From: an uncultured Ectothiorhodospiraceae bacterium
GTDB lineage: Bacteria; Pseudomonadota; Gammaproteobacteria; UBA9214
Assembly (NCBI GenBank): GCA_947259415.1
Contig: CAMYMI010000007.1
Location: forward strand, 1 to 35,564
Length of the DNA: 35,564 nt
Reading direction: 5' to 3'
Position 1 is the first letter of the stretch. Each line of letters opens with the position of its first letter. The position numbers and the translations under genes are program-made. The notes below the pieces were generated by a model, which saw only the letters and a program-made list of their open reading frames with translations, was not told where the DNA came from and searched no databases. Below, piece after piece: positions 30,769 through 35,564 of this stretch.

Positions 30769-30918
30769 ATGAAAAGCCGAATGAAATATACGACTTGGGA
30801 CCTGGCCTGCCATACGATCAAGGCCCTCTCAAACCAGGCAGGCAGCTCGCTGGACACAGCAGCCCTGCATACGCACCGCGCCGTTGATACCGGTCTTGAT
30901 TGCGTTAACAGAATTTAA
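30769..30918 (+). CDS. Possible 49-residue small ORF, low support
   Basis: This ORF starts MKSRMKYTTWDLACHTIKAL and ends at TAA 30916-30918, 21 bp before a better-supported small gene. It has no good ribosome site (ACGGTA precedes the ATG) and no recognisable domain. The region 30522-30768 upstream holds only the dyad at 30561. It may simply be untranslated leader of the following small gene. Confidence 0.2.
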   Translation: MKSRMKYTTWDLACHTIKALSNQAGSSLDTAALHTHRAVDTGLDCVNRI

Positions 30919-30939
30919 AACCTCAAAAGGAATAGAGTC

Positions 30940-31017
30940 ATGGGAATCCTGGAATCGCTGCTCATTTTCATCACACTGTGCATCACCATCGGTGCCTGTT
31001 ATAGCATCAATGACTGA
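30940..31017 (+). CDS. Predicted 25-residue single-pass membrane peptide
   Basis: ATG 30940 is preceded by AAAAGGAATAGAGTC, a good ribosome site at 8-10 nt. The peptide begins MGILESLL, continues with a hydrophobic stretch (residues 7-20, LLIFITLCITIGAC) and ends YSIND at TGA 31015-31017. The single hydrophobic helix and polar ends fit a small inner-membrane protein of the kind often left unannotated. It is alone on the plus strand between moxR and the convergent GpsA-like gene. Function is unknown and no homologue is recognised. Confidence 0.5.
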   Translation: MGILESLLIFITLCITIGACYSIND

Positions 31018-31048
31018 ACCCGGGCCATCGAGCGTAATGGCTACCTGA

Positions 31049-31972
31049 TCAACCGGTAGTGTCAACCTGATCGCCCAGGTTTCTGAGATAATCTTCGAGC
31101 CTGTCGCGGATGTTCACGGGGTCATCGACGATCCGGTGTACCAGCCGGAACAGCGGGTAGTCGTTTTCATCAATCAGCCCGTAGTCGCGCACCATCGTGA
31201 GCGTATGAACCCCCTCCCCGCTGATCCGGTCGTGCTCACCGCGCACCAGCATCCCCCCCAGCGCATGATGATGTGAACCGGCGCTGGTGGCGGTCGTGAT
31301 GAGGTCACCGAGTCCTGCCAGGTGATGGGAGGTAAGCGCACTGCCGCCCAGCCTGGTGATAATGGTATCCATCTCATGCATGGACGCCACCGCCAGAAAG
31401 CCGCGCATATTGTCACCCAGGCCAAGCTCGTCCGCTGCACCGAACAGGATGGCATAGACATTCTTCAATACCGCGGCCCAGGAAATGCCGCAGATATCGC
31501 TGGTGTATTCGAGATACAGCCCGCTGCCGGAGAACAGTGATGTCACTTTACGGTAGAGCGCCGGCGTGCGCATACCGAGCTGGGCAAAGCCCGGCCGGCC
31601 AGCACGCAGTTCTTCAGAGATCATAGGTCCGTACACCAAGCCGTAGTCGAAACGGTCGGCGTAGACATCCTCGAAAATCCGGGCCGCCGAGCGGCCCTGT
31701 GCATCCAGGCCCTTGGCCACACTCAGGGACAGGCTGTGCCGGGCCAGTGTCGGCAGAATGCGTTCCGCCAGCTCCCCGATCGGATTGGCCGGCACACAGT
31801 AGAGGATGTAATCAGCGCTGGCCGCTGCTGCTTCCAGGTGGACCGGCTCGCGTCCCGGCACGGGGTGCCGGTCCCAGATTTGTAGAGTGTGGGACGGTCC
31901 CAGCAGGTATTCCATGGCATGGCCCATTTCGCCATAACCGATGATGAGCACCCGCTTGCGGCTGTTATTCAC
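31049..31972 (-). CDS. GpsA-like NAD(P)H-dependent glycerol-3-phosphate dehydrogenase
   Basis: This 307-residue protein has an N-terminal Rossmann motif [13 protein letters not shown] (residues 8-20), SVAKGLD with K87, GPMISEEL, and the C-terminal catalytic segment [22 protein letters not shown] with K170. This is the pattern of GpsA, which makes sn-glycerol 3-phosphate for phospholipids. Differences from the canonical form include GYGEMG in place of GxGxxG(S/A/T) and loss of the usual SRNxxxG segment, here [11 protein letters not shown]. It may be a second, divergent copy or a related dehydrogenase. GTG 31972 overlaps the Nudix stop, so the two are coupled. Confidence 0.75.
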   Translation of the reverse strand: MNNSRKRVLIIGYGEMGHAMEYLLGPSHTLQIWDRHPVPGREPVHLEAAAASADYILYCVPANPIGELAERILPTLARHSLSLSVAKGLDAQGRSAARIFEDVYADRFDYGLVYGPMISEELRAGRPGFAQLGMRTPALYRKVTSLFSGSGLYLEYTSDICGISWAAVLKNVYAILFGAADELGLGDNMRGFLAVASMHEMDTIITRLGGSALTSHHLAGLGDLITTATSAGSHHHALGGMLVRGEHDRISGEGVHTLTMVRDYGLIDENDYPLFRLVHRIVDDPVNIRDRLEDYLRNLGDQVDTTG

Positions 31973-32423
31973 TGATCTTGTCCCCGCTGCGCAGCGGCGC
32001 CGGCACACCCCGGACCCGGTAGCGCAGGTAGTCCTCGATAATCAGCCGGTGATCGAATGCGAGTTCCGGGCAGTGCTCCGGGTCGAACACCCCGAGGTTT
32101 TTTGCATCATCGGCGGCAAGCGGCACACCGGCGGCTTCGGCAATATAAACTGCACTGACAGTATGCCCACGTGCATCGCGCGCCGGATCCGAATAGTTTC
32201 CCAACAGCACCTTCAGTTTAACATTCAGCATGGTCTCCTCCCTGGCCTCACGCACCGCAGCCACCTCCAGGATCTCGCCTAGGTCCACAAAGCCGCCGGG
32301 CAGTGCCCAGCCGGGTGGTGGATTGCGACGCTCGATCAGCACGATGGGGCGATCCGGACGGTCTGTCATCTCGATAATGACATCCACCGCCAACAGGGGC
32401 GTGACGGGTCGTGACATGGGCAT
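31965..32423 (-). CDS. Nudix hydrolase
   Basis: This 152-residue protein has a Nudix box beginning at G44 (GFVDLGE, then REAREET at 58-64), the metal-binding core that hydrolyses nucleoside diphosphates linked to other groups. In the consensus GX5EX7REUXEEXGU, the final Gly is Met65, a mild deviation. The preceding [10 protein letters not shown] is typical of ADP-ribose pyrophosphatase or 8-oxo-dGTPase-like members, but substrate is not predictable. The ATG at 32423 directly follows the hslR stop, and the stop overlaps the GpsA-like start by 8 nt, so the three genes form an operon. Confidence 0.9.
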   Translation of the reverse strand: MPMSRPVTPLLAVDVIIEMTDRPDRPIVLIERRNPPPGWALPGGFVDLGEILEVAAVREAREETMLNVKLKVLLGNYSDPARDARGHTVSAVYIAEAAGVPLAADDAKNLGVFDPEHCPELAFDHRLIIEDYLRYRVRGVPAPLRSGDKISE

Positions 32424-32822
32424 CTATTGCTGCTTGAACTGGCGAATCCGGCGACGCGCGCGTTTATCCGGACGGCGTTCGCGCTGGTGTGCACGATGCC
32501 CTTCCAGCTTGCGCTGCCGGTACAGCGCATGACGTTCACTGGCGCTCTCCTCCGATTCACTGTACAGCTTTCGCGCTTCTTCTGCCGGGCGACGCTGTCT
32601 TGACAACCGTTCCACCGTGACCTCGAAGCTGTATGGACCCTTCCGGATAGTGAGCCGGTCACCGGCTGTCAGTCTGCGCGCCGGTTTGATGCGATCGCCA
32701 TTGAGATGCACCTTGCCACCATTAATCGCCTGGGTTGCCAACGCGCGAGTCTTGTAGAAACGTGCAGCCCAAAGCCACTTGTCGGCGCGCTCGGCCTGCA
32801 TTGTGCCGGAATCAGTAATCAT
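32424..32822 (-). CDS. hslR: Heat shock protein 15 (Hsp15, S4 RNA-binding)
   Basis: This 132-residue basic protein has an N-terminal S4 domain (RADKWLWAARFYKTRALATQ in part, then GGKVHLNGDRIKP) and a long Arg/Lys-rich tail (RQRRPAEEARKLY, RRPDKRARRRIRQFKQQ). In E. coli, Hsp15 binds free 50S subunits that carry a nascent chain and helps recycle stalled ribosomes after heat shock. ATG 32822 is used; an ATG at 32801 (MQAERADKW) is also plausible. It heads the hslR-Nudix-GpsA-like operon. Confidence 0.92.
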   Translation of the reverse strand: MITDSGTMQAERADKWLWAARFYKTRALATQAINGGKVHLNGDRIKPARRLTAGDRLTIRKGPYSFEVTVERLSRQRRPAEEARKLYSESEESASERHALYRQRKLEGHRAHQRERRPDKRARRRIRQFKQQ

Positions 32823-32947
32823 GTCCGTCTATTCTGGCGCAAAGCCGCAGGGACGCCAAGCAGTCTTCGCCTCTGGCATGGATGAAACCGCGGGTAATCC
32901 GCAACCGGTTCTGCAGCGTCAGCAGAATTCGGTTCAGTCCATCCGGG

Positions 32948-33592
32948 CTATGAATAACTTGCCTGATACGCGGCTCCGGCACGGGCCGCTTTCTGGAATT
33001 CGGAGAACGGCAGCGCGCCATCCAGGCGCCGTTGTTCGCCAAAAAAGACCGTCGGCGTTGCTCGCACCCCCAGTTCATGGGCAGCAGCCAGGTACTCGGC
33101 CAGGCGCTTTTCATAGCGGGTATCGCTCCAGGCCCGCTCGCGGGTCGCATCGGCGACACCGGCTTCCTGTGCAATTGCGGTCAGTACCCCCGTATCACCG
33201 ATATTCCTGCCTTCTGTGAAGTAGGCCTCGAACAGGCGCCGATGCAGGCGATAAAAGACCTCGGCACTGTCTTCTTTCACGGCCTCGGCCAGCAACAATG
33301 CCTGGTGTGAATTGGTGGTGAACTCATGTGGACATAAGTGGACACCCTCCTCGCCTGCCAGGGTCTCCAGGTTTTCCATCATCTGCTGCCAGAGCGGGTC
33401 CGAATAACCCAGACCGGTGATGGGCATGCCCGTGGCCGGGGTATCCGGATGGATTTCCAGGAAGCACCAGTTGATCTTCAGTTCGAATTCGTCACGCAAG
33501 CGGTCCAGCCGCAGATCGCCGATGTAGCAGAACGGGCAGATATAGTCCGTGAATACCGTAGCCAGCAGAACGGGCTTTCCTTGCGGGTTCAT
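32948..33592 (-). CDS. DsbA family protein, FrnE-like disulfide oxidoreductase
   Basis: This 214-residue protein has thioredoxin fold strand LLATVFTDYICPFCY with a CPFC active site (C19, C22), the helical insertion typical of the DsbA/FrnE group, and the cis-Pro segment GVRATPTVFFGEQRRLDGA. No signal peptide is seen, so it is likely cytoplasmic, like FrnE and 2-hydroxychromene-2-carboxylate isomerase relatives. FrnE has been linked to oxidative stress tolerance in other bacteria. ATG 33592 (MNPQGK) after a G-rich stretch GAGGGGGT is chosen; an upstream extension is unsupported. It lies between htpG and hslR, which both belong to the heat-shock group. Confidence 0.88.
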   Translation of the reverse strand: MNPQGKPVLLATVFTDYICPFCYIGDLRLDRLRDEFELKINWCFLEIHPDTPATGMPITGLGYSDPLWQQMMENLETLAGEEGVHLCPHEFTTNSHQALLLAEAVKEDSAEVFYRLHRRLFEAYFTEGRNIGDTGVLTAIAQEAGVADATRERAWSDTRYEKRLAEYLAAAHELGVRATPTVFFGEQRRLDGALPFSEFQKAARAGAAYQASYS

Positions 33593-33662
33593 GGGTACCC
33601 CCTCATCCCTGACCTCTCCCCGAAGGCAAGAGAGGAAGATAATGTGTGTCAAGCCCTGATGA

Positions 33663-35552
33663 CTATTTGGTCACTTCCTGCAGCAATTCGTTCAACCGAC
33701 TTACGAAACTGATCGGGTCGTCGAGTTGTCCGCCCTCACTGAGCATGGCCTGGTCAAGCAGGATATTCGACCAGGAAGCAAAGCGCGCCTCATCCGCCTC
33801 ATCCTTCAGGCGAGCAACCAGGACGTGTTCCGGGTTGATTTCAAGGATTGGCCTGGTAGCGGGCACCGCGTGGCCCGCCTGTTTCAGCATGCGCTGCATG
33901 TGCACCGCCATTTCGTTTTCATCCGTCACCAGGCAGGAAGGTGAATCGGTCAGACGTTGACTGACCCGGACTTCCTTGACACGCTCTTCGAGCACCGCCT
34001 GCATGCGCTCGACCAGGCCCGAAAATTCATCCTCTGTCTTTTTGGCGGCTTCCTTCTCTGATTCATCAGCCAGCTTGTCGAGATCCAGTTCGCCCTTGGC
34101 GATCGACGCCAGCGGCTTGCCATCGTATTCGGTGAGATGCGACACCAGCCATTCATCCACGCGGTCAGACAGCAGTAGTACCTCGATACCCTTGCGGCGG
34201 AATACCTGCAGATGCGGACTGTTCTTGGCGGCTGCGAAGCTGTCTGCCGTGATGTAGTAGATCTTCTCCTGACCCTCATTCATCCGGCCGACGTAGTCTT
34301 CCAGGGACACGACCTGTTCGTCGCTATCGGAGTGGGTCGAGGTAAAGCGTAGCAGATTGGCAATGCGTTCGCGGTTGGCGAAGTCCTCTCCCGGGCCTTC
34401 CTTGAGGACGTTACCGAATTCCTTCCAGAAGGTCGCATAGGTCTCGGAATCGTTCTTCGCCAGGTCGTCCAGCAACCCGAGGATTTTCTTGACCGAAGCC
34501 GAGCGAATGGTATCGATCAGCTTGTTATGCTGCAGGATCTCGCGGGATACGTTCAACGGCAGGTCATCGGAGTCCACCAGGCCGCGCACAAAACGCAGGT
34601 AATAAGGCATGAGCTGCTCTGCATCATCCATGATGAACACCCGGTGTACATACAGCTTGATACCATGGCGGTTGTCACGGTCATACAGATCGAATGGTGC
34701 GCGCGCAGGAATGTAGAAAAGCGACTTGTATGATTGCGAACCCTCGACGTGGCTGTGCACCCATTTCAGCGGATCACCGAAGTCATGTGCCACGTGCTTG
34801 TAGAACTCCTTGTATTCCTCTTCGCCGATGTCCTTGCGAGGACGCGTCCACAGGGCAGAGGCCTTGTTGACGACTTCAAACTCGTCCGCTTTGGCATCCT
34901 CTCCTTCTGTTGGCATCTCGATCGGCAGCGGGATATGGTCCGAATACTTGTGAATGATACTGCGCAGGCGGAAACCCTCGAGGAACTCATCCTCGCCGTC
35001 CCGCAGGTGCAGCACTACGTCGGTCCCACGCCCGTTCTTTTCCAGCGTCTCCAGGGTATAACTGCCGTCCCCGGTCGAAGTCCAGCGCACACCCTGGTCA
35101 GCCGGCAGGCCGGCCTTGCGGGTGGTCAGCGTTATTTTATCTGCAACGATAAAGGCGGAATAGAAACCCACCCCGAACTGGCCGATCAACTGGGCGTCGC
35201 GGGCCTGGTCACCGGTCAGGGACTCGAAAAACCGGCGGGTACCGGACTTGGCAATGGTGCCGATATTGTCGGCCACCTCATCACGCGTCATGCCGATACC
35301 GTTGTCGCTGATCGTGAGGGTACGTGCCTCCTTGTTGAAGCTGATGCGGATACGCATATCGCTTGACCCCTCGTAGAGGGCGTCATTGCCGAGCGCCTCG
35401 AAACGCAGCTTGTCACAGGCATCCGAACCATTGGATATCAACTCGCGCAGGAATATTTCCTTGTTTGAGTACAGGGAATGGATCATGAGGTGCAGCAGTT
35501 GCTTGACCTCGGTCTGGAATTCCAGGGTTTCCTTTTGGGCTTCAACGCTCAT
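33663..35552 (-). CDS. htpG: Chaperone protein HtpG (Hsp90)
   Basis: This 629-residue Hsp90 has an N-terminal ATPase ([18 protein letters not shown] in part, [23 protein letters not shown]), the middle domain with [10 protein letters not shown] and the C-terminal dimerisation region ending LLQEVTK. HtpG remodels client proteins with DnaK. The start at ATG 35552 lies 12 bp inside the window edge, so its promoter is off the end. Family residues are conserved, though GSDACD differs from the commoner ASDAAD. It is the first gene seen of the leftward htpG-FrnE-like-hslR run. Confidence 0.97.
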   Translation of the reverse strand: MSVEAQKETLEFQTEVKQLLHLMIHSLYSNKEIFLRELISNGSDACDKLRFEALGNDALYEGSSDMRIRISFNKEARTLTISDNGIGMTRDEVADNIGTIAKSGTRRFFESLTGDQARDAQLIGQFGVGFYSAFIVADKITLTTRKAGLPADQGVRWTSTGDGSYTLETLEKNGRGTDVVLHLRDGEDEFLEGFRLRSIIHKYSDHIPLPIEMPTEGEDAKADEFEVVNKASALWTRPRKDIGEEEYKEFYKHVAHDFGDPLKWVHSHVEGSQSYKSLFYIPARAPFDLYDRDNRHGIKLYVHRVFIMDDAEQLMPYYLRFVRGLVDSDDLPLNVSREILQHNKLIDTIRSASVKKILGLLDDLAKNDSETYATFWKEFGNVLKEGPGEDFANRERIANLLRFTSTHSDSDEQVVSLEDYVGRMNEGQEKIYYITADSFAAAKNSPHLQVFRRKGIEVLLLSDRVDEWLVSHLTEYDGKPLASIAKGELDLDKLADESEKEAAKKTEDEFSGLVERMQAVLEERVKEVRVSQRLTDSPSCLVTDENEMAVHMQRMLKQAGHAVPATRPILEINPEHVLVARLKDEADEARFASWSNILLDQAMLSEGGQLDDPISFVSRLNELLQEVTK

Positions 35553-35564
35553 GCGTGTCTTTAC

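Noticed and set aside
33597-33645. Pyrimidine-rich stretch upstream of the FrnE-like gene considered as another repeat copy
   Set aside because: It vaguely resembles the CCTTCTCC hairpin near 4.68 kb, but the match is too short and imperfect to list.

Overview
The window is a bacterial chromosome segment of about 60% G+C by eye, with dense genes, long same-strand runs and short overlaps. Gene order and protein types point to a gammaproteobacterium. Read leftward, the run pncC, thpR, recA, recX, alaS, lysC, csrA, tRNA-Ser, with mutS-fdxA divergent from it, is the arrangement known from Pseudomonas and relatives. An AddAB-like nuclease pair, the slipin/NfeD pair and a modular intergenic repeat would fit a Chromatiales-type lineage, but that placement is inference.

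Layout. (1) 1-7564, minus strand: tRNA-Ser(GCU), csrA, lysC, alaS, recX, recA, thpR and pncC, covering translation, carbon-storage control, recombination and NAD salvage. (2) 7565-8162: an intergenic block filled with a composite repeat. (3) 8163-18610, plus strand: mutS, fdxA, an AddB-like nuclease, an AddA-like helicase-nuclease and a CnoX-type thioredoxin-TPR protein; the core is DNA repair and end resection. (4) 18709-22624, minus: nfeD, a frameshifted slipin, xerD and dsbC. (5) 22712-23869, plus: an acyl-carrier-domain/PlsC acyltransferase fusion. (6) 23877-27723, minus: adk, a diguanylate cyclase, a thioredoxin and a periplasmic SIMPL-domain protein. (7) 27724-30521, minus: a MoxR-type AAA ATPase and its VWA partner, the latter frameshifted, with repeat elements between and beyond them. 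(8) 30522-31048: a largely non-coding stretch with one convincing 25-codon membrane-peptide ORF. (9) 31049-35552, minus: htpG, a FrnE-like DsbA protein, hslR, a Nudix hydrolase and a GpsA-like dehydrogenase, mainly heat-shock and proteostasis genes.

Themes. DNA maintenance (recA/recX, mutS, AddAB-like pair, xerD), thiol-disulfide and protein quality control (CnoX, DsbC, thioredoxin, FrnE-like, HtpG, Hsp15, NfeD/slipin) and central functions (alaS, lysC, adk) account for most of the window. There is no prophage, transposase, CRISPR array or toxin-antitoxin module.

The least ordinary parts are a dispersed intergenic repeat in which two optional internal modules occur in all four combinations, a small MITE-like element with possible target duplication inside the moxR-VWA operon, internal deletions breaking the slipin and VWA genes, a probable CTG start for recX, the ACP-PlsC fusion, and the tiny membrane peptide.
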